Program-made: the position numbers and the translations under genes | In this document: one piece after another, positions 55,065 to 64,000 of the stretch | Layout of the letters: each line of letters opens with the position of its first letter | Position numbering within the stretch: position 1 is the stretch's first letter | Origin: Chitinophaga silvisoli | GTDB lineage: Bacteria > Bacteroidota > Bacteroidia > Chitinophagales > Chitinophagaceae | Assembly: GCF_003412465.1 (NCBI RefSeq) | Contig: NZ_QTJV01000001.1 | Span: 682,001 to 746,000, forward strand | Length of the DNA stretch: 64,000 nt | Direction: 5' to 3' | Notes under the pieces: generated by a model | Seen by the model: only the letters and a program-made list of their open reading frames with translations | What the model was told of the DNA's origin: nothing | Database searches by the model: none

Positions 55065-56168
55065 ATGACCCAACCCGCTTATGTATTATTCATTGTAGCA
55101 TTTGCCATTTCATTCATCACACCTTGCAAAGCACAATATATCTACACGGAAAGAGATTTTAATAGTGATACCCTCTCAACAGCGCAGGTAGACCTTATCA
55201 TTAAAAATACAAAACAACACAGCATCATAGGTCTCGGCGAAGCCGATCATCTAAAAGGTACTTTTTACAGGATTAAGTCCCAGTTAGTACGTGAACTGAT
55301 TCTCCAAAATGATTTTGATCTGCTGCTCTTTGAAGCAGACATGAATACCTGTCTTCAACTCAACAAATATGTAAAAGGCAACACTACGATTCATCTCAAC
55401 CAATTGCTGACCGAAATGAATGCCACTAACAATTATATCCTGCATAATGTATACAACACTCCTGAAATAGTCGCGCTGCTAAACTGGATCAAAGCATACA
55501 ACACCTTACACAATAATAAAATTTCCATTGCCGGCATGGACTTCCAGCATCCGCAGAACCTGGCAAACGTGATCAAAGATTACCTGCCACAAGCCTTACA
55601 AAGCGAGCTCGCCGATGCAGTCAATATATACAGCAAATACTATCGCGATTATATGGACTACAAACACATCTTCCGTATTTACACTGTAGACAGCCTTAAA
55701 AAAGAAGCTGCCAACGCAGCAGGGAAAGTACAACACATCAGCAATTACCTTAGCAAAAACGAAGACAGATACTTACAGGCTAACCTGGCTTCTCTTGTAT
55801 GTATGTCGGGCTTCTTCACAGATCCCAACGGTGTTGTATATCGGGATACGACTATGTTTAATAATTTATGTTTGCAGATATCCACGCATAAAGCTATGAT
55901 ATGGGCTGCCGCGCAACATTTGCAGGAAAGCAATACTTTCGGCAACCAACACTGGATGGGGGCATATATCCGCCATAAATGGAACCAGCAATACTGTAAT
56001 ATAGGTATTTATGGACCGCTTGATTGTCTGCCGGCACCTGAAAAAGATAACAGGATAGGCTTAGAACTGCTGGTCAAAAATGCAGACAGCAACTGCCTGC
56101 CAAATAACAATGAGAGCATCATCATCAGCGTAAAAGCAAAGGTAATTCCTTACGCCACTGTACTATAA
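55065..56168 (+). CDS. secreted erythromycin-esterase-like protein
   Basis: 367 residues with a signal peptide (YVLFIVAFAISFITPCKAQ). The fold is that of EreA/EreB-type esterases: IIGLGEADHLKGTFYRIKSQLVRELI (Glu and His of the active site), LLLFEADMNTCLQLNKYV, ISIAGMDFQH and MIWAAAQHLQES with a late His. EreA and EreB hydrolyse macrolide lactones, but most distant relatives have unknown substrates and differ in the WAHN motif, which here reads WAAAQH. Macrolide resistance should not be assumed. Confidence 0.8.
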   Translation: MTQPAYVLFIVAFAISFITPCKAQYIYTERDFNSDTLSTAQVDLIIKNTKQHSIIGLGEADHLKGTFYRIKSQLVRELILQNDFDLLLFEADMNTCLQLNKYVKGNTTIHLNQLLTEMNATNNYILHNVYNTPEIVALLNWIKAYNTLHNNKISIAGMDFQHPQNLANVIKDYLPQALQSELADAVNIYSKYYRDYMDYKHIFRIYTVDSLKKEAANAAGKVQHISNYLSKNEDRYLQANLASLVCMSGFFTDPNGVVYRDTTMFNNLCLQISTHKAMIWAAAQHLQESNTFGNQHWMGAYIRHKWNQQYCNIGIYGPLDCLPAPEKDNRIGLELLVKNADSNCLPNNNESIIISVKAKVIPYATVL

Positions 56169-56202
56169 AAAAAAGGTTGTTCGGCGAGGAACAACCTTTT
56201 TT
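56169..56202. terminator. bidirectional terminator
   Basis: AAAAAAGGTTGTTC / GAACAACCTTTTTT, 14 perfect pairs with a six-base loop, between the convergent esterase-like and hypothetical genes. Confidence 0.92.
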
Positions 56203-56209
56203 AAGATCT

Positions 56210-56698
56210 TTAATCCATGGGGCCATACCAGATCATCGCCCGCTTTGCATAGGCATCTTTATACACCTTCTTCACATCTGCCAGCTGCTTTTCCGCTGCT
56301 GCTCCACTCACATCTGTTATCCCTGCTACCACGATATAAAATCCTTTTGCGAAGCCCTTATAAGCATCAGAATATTCTACAGAAATATAATCGTCATTAT
56401 CCGCATTTCCATCTCCTCTCGCGGGATAATAAGGAAAATCTTTTTCATCGCTTTCACCTGTTTTGCAGCGTGATTCAGGCCATGTCAGTCCTGTTTTTGC
56501 ATCCGGCACCAATTCCCGCAAATCAAGTTTCTTCCCCAGTTGCTTTGACGCATCTTTTGCAGCTTTCAATGCCTCGTCATAACTTTTTGTACTTCTAATT
56601 ATAATGATTTGCTTGGGGACTTCAGTATTCCATTTTTTTTGAGCAAAGCCATTTAACGAACAAATAAGGATAAATAAAATCGAAAGGGTTGTTTTCAT
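56210..56698 (-). CDS. secreted protein of unknown function
   Basis: 162 residues with a signal peptide (LSILFILICSLNGFAQ). The mature part begins with a strand-helix unit (KQIIIIRSTKSYDEALKAAKDASKQLGKKLDLREL) like a small SPOR-type alpha/beta fold. An Asp/Asn-rich loop (ARGDGNADNDDYISVEYSD) is followed by a helix and a Trp-Tyr end. I do not recognise a named family. Probably periplasmic. Confidence 0.72.
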   Translation of the reverse strand: MKTTLSILFILICSLNGFAQKKWNTEVPKQIIIIRSTKSYDEALKAAKDASKQLGKKLDLRELVPDAKTGLTWPESRCKTGESDEKDFPYYPARGDGNADNDDYISVEYSDAYKGFAKGFYIVVAGITDVSGAAAEKQLADVKKVYKDAYAKRAMIWYGPMD

Positions 56699-56777
56699 TA
56701 CAAAATATGGATTTTTAAAATATCCGTGAATATATAATAAATATCGGAGATGGCCCCTTTATTGTGGTACACCCAAT

Positions 56778-57818
56778 ATGGAGAATAGAAACATCATCGT
56801 CATAGGTGCCTCGGCAGGAGGGTTCGAAGCCATTAAGCAACTGATCAACGACCTTCCTGCCGACCTCGATGCAGCAATCTTCATCGTATGGCATATGTCA
56901 CCCGATGTTCGTGGTATACTCCCACATGTTATCAATAAAATGGGCAGGCTCAAGGCTTCACATGCAATAGATAAAGAGAAGTTCATCAACAGGCATGTGT
57001 ATGTTGCTCCTCCGGATCATCATTTATTAATTGAAGACGACAGGGTCCGGGTCACCCGCGGACCCAAAGAAAACCGGTTCCGCCCGGCGATTGATCCCCT
57101 GTTTCGCTCTGCGGCATTTAGCTACGCATCACGTGTAATAGGGGTGATACTGTCTGGTGCGCTGGACGATGGCGTTGCCGGGTTATGGGCTATCAAACAA
57201 CAGGGAGGTTTAGCGGTAGTACAGGACCCCCTTGATGCAGAAGTATCATCAATGCCTGCCAATGCAATCAATGCTGTAAGAGTAAACCATATAGTACCTA
57301 TAAAAGATATGGGTGCCCTGCTTACTAAACTCGTTCAGGAACAGGCACCCGCACCAACTTCCGGCGAAAATATTGATCACGAAAGAACCGTCATGGAGGT
57401 ACGTCTTGCTATGAACGAAAAATTATCAAAAAAAGAAATTTTCGAATACGGCGAACTTACACCATACACCTGCCCGGAATGCCACGGTGTACTAACCGCC
57501 CTGCGGGAAGGAGACCGTATTCGTTTTCGTTGCCACACAGGTCACGCATTTTCAGCTGATAGTCTGTTGGCCGGTATTACCGGTTATGTGGAAGAAACTT
57601 TGTGGAATACCCTGCGTAGCGTGCAGGAGAGTATCCTGCTCCTCAATCATATGGGCGATCATTTTGCAGAAGCCAATCAACCCAAAGTTGCGGCCATGTA
57701 TTTCAAAAAAGCTGCAGATGCTGCCCGCCTGGCAGATGTAATCCGACAGGCAACATTCAATCATGAACAACTGAATACAGATAATATCAGGGACCAGGCC
57801 AACGAACAGCCGAATTAA
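56778..57818 (+). CDS. receiver-less CheB-type methylesterase
   Basis: 346 residues. The CheB catalytic domain fills residues 5-190 with Ser12 in GASAGG, His39 in VWHMSP and Asp in SGALDDGVAG, the complete triad; no receiver domain precedes it. The C-terminal part has a zinc-ribbon-like TCPECHGVL...RFRCHTGHAFS and a helical tail. Without a receiver it cannot be switched in the normal chemotaxis way. It precedes a CheB-CheR-kinase fusion by 52 bases, so both probably act in one non-canonical signalling route. Confidence 0.9.
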   Translation: MENRNIIVIGASAGGFEAIKQLINDLPADLDAAIFIVWHMSPDVRGILPHVINKMGRLKASHAIDKEKFINRHVYVAPPDHHLLIEDDRVRVTRGPKENRFRPAIDPLFRSAAFSYASRVIGVILSGALDDGVAGLWAIKQQGGLAVVQDPLDAEVSSMPANAINAVRVNHIVPIKDMGALLTKLVQEQAPAPTSGENIDHERTVMEVRLAMNEKLSKKEIFEYGELTPYTCPECHGVLTALREGDRIRFRCHTGHAFSADSLLAGITGYVEETLWNTLRSVQESILLLNHMGDHFAEANQPKVAAMYFKKAADAARLADVIRQATFNHEQLNTDNIRDQANEQPN

Positions 57819-57870
57819 AATTCAGGCAAAATGTTAACTTACAGCATCTTTCGCAATTAGATAGATATTC

Positions 57871-60800
57871 ATGAAAGAAGAACAATCCTTGCCGGAAAAT
57901 AGCATGCTCGCTGGAAGACCAGATAAAGGGGATCTTTTGGTAGTAGGTATCGGCGCATCCGCAGGAGGCGTGCAGGCACTGCGTATATTTTTTGAGAATG
58001 TACCAGCTAACCCGGGTATGGCCTACGTAGTGATCCTGCATTTATCACCTGACTATGATAGCAAGCTTGCCGAAGTAATACAACAGGTGACTTCTTTAAA
58101 GGTAACCCGGGTAGAAGAAAGAACCCTGGTGGAGATGAATCATGTATATGTAGTACCTCCCAGTCAACACCTGCTGATGGCTGATGGATATATCCTGGTG
58201 GCTGAGAATGCAAACATGGAAGAAAGACGGGCACCGGTAGATATTTTTTTCAGAACAATGGCCAATTCTCTCGGACCCCGCGCTGTATGTGTGATCCTAT
58301 CCGGTACTGGGGCCAATGGCTCCATGGGATTGCGCCGTGTAAAAGAAAGTGGAGGTGCAGTCTTTGTACAAAACCCCCGCGAGGCAGAATTCAATGAAAT
58401 GCCCCGCAATGCCATCGCTACTGAATTGGTCGACGATGTACTGCCAGTAGCAGAGATTCCCGGTAAAATCATTGCTTATAAACTGAACATTGGCTCTGTG
58501 GAAATTCCCCTGGATAGGGAAAATCGTGCAGAAGAGCAACAGCATGCATTACGTAAAGTCTTTACACACCTTCGTCTGCGTACCGGGCATGATTTCTCTA
58601 ATTACAAACGTCCCACCTTACTACGTCGGATAGAACGCCGGATCAATGTCCGTAACCTCAACGGATTAAAAGAATATGCAGTGTATTTACAGCATAACCC
58701 GGATGAAGTGACCTCATTGCTCAAAGACCTCCTGATATCTGTCACAAATTTCTTTCGTGACAAAAAGGCTTTCGAGGCGCTTGAAAATGATGTAGTCTCA
58801 ACAATATTGCAATCAAAAAATGCAGAAGACCAGGTAAGGATCTGGATTGCCGGATGTGCTACCGGCGAAGAAGCATATTCCCTGGCAATACTGTTCGCCG
58901 AGAAAACACTGGGCGTAATAGATGCACCTAAAATACAGATCTTTGCGACTGATATAGATGATGCTGCTATCGGAATAGCACGCGAAGGTTATTATACCAT
59001 CAACGATGCTGCCGATATCTCCTCTGAACGTTTACGCCGGTTCTTCAATAAAGAAGATGATGGCTACCGTATCAGGCGCGAAATAAGAGAAATGATCCTT
59101 TTCGCCAACCATAACATCCTGAAGGATCCGCCCTTCTCTCATCTGGACCTGGTATCCTGCAGAAATGTATTGATCTACCTGAACCATACCGCACAGGAAC
59201 GCGTGATGGAAACATTCCATTTTTCACTCAAACCAGGTGGTTTCCTGTTCCTCGGTTTGTCTGAATCAGCCGAAAGTACCAGTGACCTTTACATTACATC
59301 AAACCGGGAATATCATATTTTCCAGTCCCGCCAGATCAAATACAGCAGCTACCCTGTCCCAGAGTCCGTTCCTAATTTTAAATTCCCTGAACCGATCAAT
59401 TTCTCCCCTGCAGCACCGCAGGAAAATCGTAGCCGCGAACGTATAGGAATGGGCGATTTGCATCAGCGGCTCCTGGAAGAATATGCTCCCCCTTCACTGG
59501 TGATCAATGAGGAATTTGATATCCTTCATTTGTCAGAACGTGTTGTCAAATACCTGCAGATGACAGGAGGGGAACTATCCCAGAACCTGTTAAAGTTAAT
59601 CAGGCAGGATATCCGCCTGGATCTGCGTTCAGCACTTTATCAGGCAGTTCAGCGTCAAACTTCCGTAGAAGCCAGAGGCCTGACTGTTGACATCAATGGA
59701 CAGAAAGAATCACTTAATATACATATCCGCCCTGTGTTCCGCAAAGGAGACCATGCAAACGGATTAATCCTGGTCATCTTTGAAAGGGGCGCAAATGAAG
59801 TACCTGATCAGGAAGTCATCGTCTCCTCCGACGAACCGGTTGCACGTCAGCTGGAAGATGAACTGATACGCCTGAAAGCACAACTGCGCGCCTCCGTTGA
59901 GCAGCACGAATTTCAGCAGGAAGAATTGAAAGCTTCTAATGAAGAACTTCAGGCTATGAACGAAGAATTACGTTCTGCTGCTGAAGAACTGGAGACCAGT
60001 AAGGAAGAACTGCAATCCATCAATGAGGAATTACGTACAGTCAACCAGGAGCTGAAAGTGAAGGTAGAAGAAACGACCATAGCCAGCAATAACCTGCAAA
60101 ACCTGATTAACTCTGCCGAAATAGGCACCATCTTTTTGGATCGCAGTTTCAGGGTCGTATTATTTACCCCGCCGGCAAGGACTGTTTTCAACCTCATCCC
60201 TAATGATATCGGCAGGCCTTTATCGGATATTACCAACAAACTTTCTGATCCAAATATTATCAGTGATGCTGTAGTCGTGCTGGATAAATTACAAACCGTA
60301 GAGCGGGAAGTGATTGCAGTAGATGGGCGTGTATTTTTAATGCGCTTATTACCCTATCGTACCGAAGAGGATCGTATTAATGGGGTAGTGATCACTTTTG
60401 TTGACATGACCCAGCACAAGAAGGCAGAAGCAGTGCTAAGAGAAAATGAAGTCTGGATCAACGGGCAGAAAGAAGCCTTTCAGGCAGCTATGAATGGACA
60501 GCCCCTGTCATCTTCACTGGCAGCCCTTGTCCGCACAGTGGTCGCCCAAACAAAGAATGAAGCCAGGGATGCTTTTTTCAGGGTATCATCAGATTATAAA
60601 ACACTGCATCATATCGTAGGCATGTCTGAAGAATATGCACGCGACGTAGATGGATTTAAAGTAGGTGCCGATTCAACAGCCTGTGGACTGGCCATGCATA
60701 ACTTGGAGCCCGTGATCACCCCTGACGTGGAACAGGAAGCTCACTGGATCCCGTTTATTTCACTTGCCCGTAAACATGGATACAGGGCCTGCTGGTCCTT

Positions 60801-62055
60801 CCCCCTGAAAACACTCGGCGGTCCCGTAGTCGGTACCTTAGCAGTATATTTTCCTACTGTCCGTGAACCATTGCCGCGTGAGCTGGAACTTGCAGGCATC
60901 ATCACACATGCTGCCGCCATCATCATTTCCCGGCATACTGAGTTGACAGAACGTGCACAGGCAGAAGCAGCCCTGCGCCAGAGTGAAGAACGATATAAGG
61001 CAATTGTCAACCAGGCTACTGCAGGTATTTGCAGAACCATGCTGGATGGAAAACTGACCTTTGTCAATAAGAAACTATGCGAGATGCTGGGTTATCCGGA
61101 AGGGGAACTGATTGGTAAAACAATCTGGGACCTTGCACATCCTGATGACCTGGAAGAGTACAGGAAAATGTTCAAAAGGCTGGAATCCACCGCAGAGCCT
61201 TTTGGAACAGAAAAGAGACTGATCCGGTATGATAATAATGCTATCTGGGTGAATATAAGCATGGCTCCAATCCGGGACTTTACGGGAAAGCCGGAATCAA
61301 CAGCAGCAGTCATCATCGACATCACGGAAAGAAAACAGGCGGAAGAAGCCTTGCAAAGCAGTGAACAACAACTGAAAGTCCTGCTTCGGCAGAAAGATGA
61401 TTTCATTGGTGTAGCCAGCCATGAACTGAAAACACCGGTAACGAGTATGAAGGTCTATGCGGAGATCGTTCATGAAAAATTAATTGAGAGCGGGAATACG
61501 GAAGATGCTGAATTGCTGGGCAGACTTAACACGCAAATAGACCGCCTTACTCACCTGATCAATGATCTGCTGGATACTACCAGGATTTCTGAAGGCAGGA
61601 TGAGTTTTACTTTTGCACCGATGAATATAAATGATGTGGTCAGGGAAAGGGTGGAAGAAATGAGCAGAGTTACAAGCCATTACCTGGATCTCCAGGTCGG
61701 GGAATTGCCTGAAGTTAATGCCGATCAGGAGCGTATCGGGCAGGTAGTAACCAATCTGTTGTCCAATGCTATTAAGTATTCACCTGAAAAGTCGGGTATA
61801 GTAATCAGAACAGAGAGGGTAGAGGAGGGAATCAGGGTAAGTGTAAAGGATATGGGACTGGGTATCCCGGTAGGGGAGCAGCAGAAAATATTTGATCGGT
61901 TTTATCGTGTTACGACCAGCAACCTGGATACCTATCCGGGAGTTGGGTTAGGGTTGTATATTTCTGCGCAGATTATCAACAGGCACCAGGGAAGTATTGC
62001 CGTGCAGAGTGAAGAAGGACGTGGGTCTACTTTCTCTTTTATTTTGCCGGTGTAG
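57871..62055 (+). CDS. CheB-CheR-PAS-GAF-PAS histidine kinase fusion
   Basis: 1394 residues. CheB methylesterase (about 22-200, GIGASAGG, SGTGANGSMG) is followed by CheR methyltransferase (about 228-490; GCATGEEAYS near 326 for AdoMet, SCRNVLIYL near 431). A long Glu-rich coiled coil spans about 661-731 (EELQAMNEELRSAAEELETS). PAS (about 743-845), GAF (about 880-1000) and PAS (about 1035-1155) domains follow. The kinase has phospho-acceptor His1184 in ASHELKTP and an ATPase domain with NLLSNAIKY, DMGLGIP and GVGLGLYIS. No transmembrane segment and no receiver domain are present. The target proteins and output regulator are not in the window. Confidence 0.93.
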   Translation: MKEEQSLPENSMLAGRPDKGDLLVVGIGASAGGVQALRIFFENVPANPGMAYVVILHLSPDYDSKLAEVIQQVTSLKVTRVEERTLVEMNHVYVVPPSQHLLMADGYILVAENANMEERRAPVDIFFRTMANSLGPRAVCVILSGTGANGSMGLRRVKESGGAVFVQNPREAEFNEMPRNAIATELVDDVLPVAEIPGKIIAYKLNIGSVEIPLDRENRAEEQQHALRKVFTHLRLRTGHDFSNYKRPTLLRRIERRINVRNLNGLKEYAVYLQHNPDEVTSLLKDLLISVTNFFRDKKAFEALENDVVSTILQSKNAEDQVRIWIAGCATGEEAYSLAILFAEKTLGVIDAPKIQIFATDIDDAAIGIAREGYYTINDAADISSERLRRFFNKEDDGYRIRREIREMILFANHNILKDPPFSHLDLVSCRNVLIYLNHTAQERVMETFHFSLKPGGFLFLGLSESAESTSDLYITSNREYHIFQSRQIKYSSYPVPESVPNFKFPEPINFSPAAPQENRSRERIGMGDLHQRLLEEYAPPSLVINEEFDILHLSERVVKYLQMTGGELSQNLLKLIRQDIRLDLRSALYQAVQRQTSVEARGLTVDINGQKESLNIHIRPVFRKGDHANGLILVIFERGANEVPDQEVIVSSDEPVARQLEDELIRLKAQLRASVEQHEFQQEELKASNEELQAMNEELRSAAEELETSKEELQSINEELRTVNQELKVKVEETTIASNNLQNLINSAEIGTIFLDRSFRVVLFTPPARTVFNLIPNDIGRPLSDITNKLSDPNIISDAVVVLDKLQTVEREVIAVDGRVFLMRLLPYRTEEDRINGVVITFVDMTQHKKAEAVLRENEVWINGQKEAFQAAMNGQPLSSSLAALVRTVVAQTKNEARDAFFRVSSDYKTLHHIVGMSEEYARDVDGFKVGADSTACGLAMHNLEPVITPDVEQEAHWIPFISLARKHGYRACWSFPLKTLGGPVVGTLAVYFPTVREPLPRELELAGIITHAAAIIISRHTELTERAQAEAALRQSEERYKAIVNQATAGICRTMLDGKLTFVNKKLCEMLGYPEGELIGKTIWDLAHPDDLEEYRKMFKRLESTAEPFGTEKRLIRYDNNAIWVNISMAPIRDFTGKPESTAAVIIDITERKQAEEALQSSEQQLKVLLRQKDDFIGVASHELKTPVTSMKVYAEIVHEKLIESGNTEDAELLGRLNTQIDRLTHLINDLLDTTRISEGRMSFTFAPMNINDVVRERVEEMSRVTSHYLDLQVGELPEVNADQERIGQVVTNLLSNAIKYSPEKSGIVIRTERVEEGIRVSVKDMGLGIPVGEQQKIFDRFYRVTTSNLDTYPGVGLGLYISAQIINRHQGSIAVQSEEGRGSTFSFILPV

Positions 62056-62090
62056 TTAACCGGGCTGGGCTATTTATTGCAAAAAATTTT

Positions 62091-62119
62091 AAAAGCTGCC
62101 TTATAATAGGCAGCTTTTT
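62091..62119 (+). terminator. terminator of the kinase gene
   Basis: AAAAGCTGCCT / AGGCAGCTTTT, 11 perfect pairs, six-base loop, then TTC. Confidence 0.88.
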
Positions 62120-62210
62120 CTTACCTTGAAATGCATATTCGTACTGACGACTTTGAATGATAATCAATTGTCATGTTCAATACCCTAAAATCCCATATAT
62201 CGATTCCATT

Positions 62211-63587
62211 ATGGCAAACTATCAAAATCCCGATAAGGATGTGATCGATGTCAACAGCATGGTTAATCCTGACGACCTGCGAATCCCATCCCAGAATCAC
62301 CTGCCCGGACCGGAACAGGAGCCGGCATACCTGGAAGATATTAAACTGGGCAAAAAATACCAGACACGACTCAATCTCAGCCCGGACGAAATCACATGGC
62401 TCAATTCATTCTATTGCTTCCGCAATGCATTTAACAGTATTGAAGGATGTGAAATCGCAATTGTCAAACTATTCCTGCTCACAGTCAAGTCGCTTAACAA
62501 ACGCCTGAAGACGGAGGGAAGTAGCCTGGAACAGGAAATATCGCGCATCCGTGAAAAGTCCTTACAGTCCCCGGAATACTTCATGGGCTACGACAATACC
62601 TACATCCAGCAGGCCGCTGAGGCAGAGGCCTTTTATACCATTTATAAAAAGGCGGAAGCCATGGTAAGAGCTGCCTGGGGCCATAAGCGGAAGATCTCCG
62701 CAGAGTATACCAGCTACAGCACAGCCGCCAAAGACCAGTTTAACAGTAAATTAGGCCCCCTTGTAGATGAAATCGTTGCCTATCTGCAGCCGACCATCGG
62801 GCAAACGGATGAACAGATAGAACTGGAGCTGAATGCCGCTACCACTACCCGCTGGAAAGATAAAATGGAGGAGATCACAGCCTCCTATTCTAAGGACACA
62901 ACTGTAAAAGCGCTCTACCACCTTGGCAGTCAGAACCTGCGTAATCCTGCCCGGGAGAATATTTATTACGAAGCTGCACGTTTCATGGCTGCTTATGACA
63001 AGCCGGAAACGCTGAAGCTATACCTTCATTACATTTACCACGACCTGAAGTCGTCAAAGTTCGATCAGAAAGAGCTTAATAAATCTCTTCAGAAAAAACT
63101 CTTTACCGATCAATCCCAGTTGGCAGAGTTCCAGGCCATCGTAAACGAATTAATCAAAGACCAGAACTTGTTGAAGGCTACCATGAAGGTAGATACAATT
63201 TGCCTGCCTAAACGCCGGATAATAGAACTGGACCACAACCAGATTCAGGCGGTCACAGACGCACATAGCATCACTGTCGAGACCTTAAATGGTTACCTTC
63301 AGGAAGAAGAAGTCATTATCATCCCCGAACCTGTTAAGGAACCTATTCAGCAATCAGCTGCCCCCTTAAGCCCTTTGCAGGTCGAATTCCTGCGGCTGTT
63401 CCCCGATGACTACCAGCTAAGTGCCAGCGCTGTAGAGGCATTTGCATTGGGCAAAGGTTTGTTTAAAAACCAGTTGCTCGACAGTATCAACGAAGCCTGC
63501 TACGAAGTACTGGATGATGTGCTCATCGAAGAAGATGACGATCAGTACACAATCAACATTAATTACTACACTCAAATATTTTCCTAA
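62211..63587 (+). CDS. TerB-C domain protein of a BREX-ATPase-linked module
   Basis: 458 residues from the ATG at 62211 (MANYQNPDKDVID); 18 residues upstream in frame look non-coding. The middle is helical, rich in Lys and Glu (LSPDEITWLNSFYCFRNAFNSIEG opens it). The last 80 residues (LSPLQVEFLRLFPDDYQLSASAVEAFALGKGLFKNQLLDSINEACYEVLDDVLIEEDDDQYTININ) fit the TerB-C domain. Such proteins occur directly before a BREX-type P-loop ATPase and often a helicase, in loci linked to tellurite-type stress or DNA processing. The stop abuts the next ATG. Confidence 0.72.
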   Translation: MANYQNPDKDVIDVNSMVNPDDLRIPSQNHLPGPEQEPAYLEDIKLGKKYQTRLNLSPDEITWLNSFYCFRNAFNSIEGCEIAIVKLFLLTVKSLNKRLKTEGSSLEQEISRIREKSLQSPEYFMGYDNTYIQQAAEAEAFYTIYKKAEAMVRAAWGHKRKISAEYTSYSTAAKDQFNSKLGPLVDEIVAYLQPTIGQTDEQIELELNAATTTRWKDKMEEITASYSKDTTVKALYHLGSQNLRNPARENIYYEAARFMAAYDKPETLKLYLHYIYHDLKSSKFDQKELNKSLQKKLFTDQSQLAEFQAIVNELIKDQNLLKATMKVDTICLPKRRIIELDHNQIQAVTDAHSITVETLNGYLQEEEVIIIPEPVKEPIQQSAAPLSPLQVEFLRLFPDDYQLSASAVEAFALGKGLFKNQLLDSINEACYEVLDDVLIEEDDDQYTININYYTQIFS

Positions 63588-64000
63588 ATGTCCTTAAATA
63601 TTAAGCCTAAAGAAGTAACCGCAATCATTAATTCCTTATTAGGAGGCGTGGTGCCAAAGATTGGCGTACAGCATATTACCGTTGGCCGTTCAGCAGAAGT
63701 GGATGCTTTCCTGCATGCATTGGAGGATGTGAAGAATGGTCATAGCATCGTGAAATTCTGGATCGGCGATTTTGGATCAGGTAAGTCGTTCATGATGCAT
63801 TTGCTGAATACCGTTGCCCTGAAGCAGAAGTTCGTAGTTTCAAATGCAGACTTTACTCCGGACAACCGCCTGTATTCAACTGATGGTAAGGCGGTGGTAT
63901 TATACTCCGCCATCATGGATAACATTGCGATCCAGACGAAGCCCGAGGGGGGGGCACTGCCTACCCTGCTGGATAAATGGATCGAGCAGATCATGATCAA
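63588..64000 (+). CDS. BREX-type ATP-binding protein (DUF2791-like), N-terminal part
   Basis: The ATG follows the previous stop codon directly (TAAATG) and the frame stays open to the window end, so only 137 residues are visible. Features are LLGGVVPKIGVQHITVGRSAEVDAFL, then Walker A WIGDFGSGKSFMMHLL (about residues 60-75) and VVSNADFTPDNRLYSTDGKAVVLYSAIM, matching the P-loop domain of DUF2791/BrxC-like ATPases. It is translationally coupled to the TerB-C gene. A helicase or nuclease may follow outside the window. Confidence 0.8.
   Translation, partial: MSLNIKPKEVTAIINSLLGGVVPKIGVQHITVGRSAEVDAFLHALEDVKNGHSIVKFWIGDFGSGKSFMMHLLNTVALKQKFVVSNADFTPDNRLYSTDGKAVVLYSAIMDNIAIQTKPEGGALPTLLDKWIEQIMI

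Overview
The window reads as a chromosomal segment of a Bacteroidota bacterium, most likely family Chitinophagaceae (a Chitinophaga-like soil organism). The evidence is type IX secretion genes (PorQ, PorP/SprF, a 2012-residue Calx-beta protein with a gliding-motility C-terminal domain), lineage-restricted families (DUF4421, DUF5683, epimerase-type threonine dehydrogenase, GH3), near absence of Shine-Dalgarno sequences, and repeated promoters of the Bacteroidota form TTTG/TTG-N19-20-TAnnTTTG. All taxonomic statements are inferred from gene content.

Layout. 1-5.5 kb: end of a histidine-utilisation operon (hutI-hutG), a secreted protein, purU, a phosphodiesterase, DUF4421 and an HD hydrolase. 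5.6-9.8 kb: aconitase, a PspC mini-protein and kdsA. 10-14.6 kb: threonine dehydrogenase, then an assimilatory sulfate set (cysH-cysD-cysN) with an Rrf2 regulator. 14.7-18.6 kb: the compact run parA-parB-DUF5683-dapB and an MBL hydrolase. 19-28 kb: a membrane phosphoesterase, two beta-barrels, lon, porQ, pdxJ and ahcY. 28-35.5 kb: an intergenic region with DnaA-box-like sites and a foldable leader, the giant adhesin and its PorP/SprF partner. 35.8-40.1 kb: GNAT, DsbA-like, PolX with a degenerate polymerase core, a histone-H1-like Lys/Ala repeat protein, and L27/L21. 40.4-45.5 kb: GH3, dxr, rseP and tmRNA. 45.8-52 kb: a divergent nmrA/hxlR pair, a gene fossil and two secreted glycosidases (GH31, GH92). 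52.3-57.8 kb: a structured non-coding RNA, small envelope proteins, a MITE, a beta-propeller protein, an erythromycin-esterase-like protein and a CheB. 57.9-64 kb: a CheB-CheR-PAS-GAF-PAS-histidine kinase fusion, then the start of a TerB-C/BREX-type ATPase module cut by the window edge.

The most unusual element is the minus-strand locus at about 52.31-52.71 kb. It has its own TAnnTTTG promoter and a strong terminator but no credible protein. It contains a circularly permuted tRNA: T arm, then an acceptor stem closed by a six-base loop, then U8-G9, then a perfect D arm, with the invariant tRNA bases in place. The topology resembles the tRNA-mimicking module of bacterial Y RNAs, but no Ro60 gene is in the window and the transcript is much longer than a typical Y RNA. 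The partial TerB-C/ATPase pair at the right edge is the other lead, because that gene pair is associated with DNA-processing or phage-defence loci.
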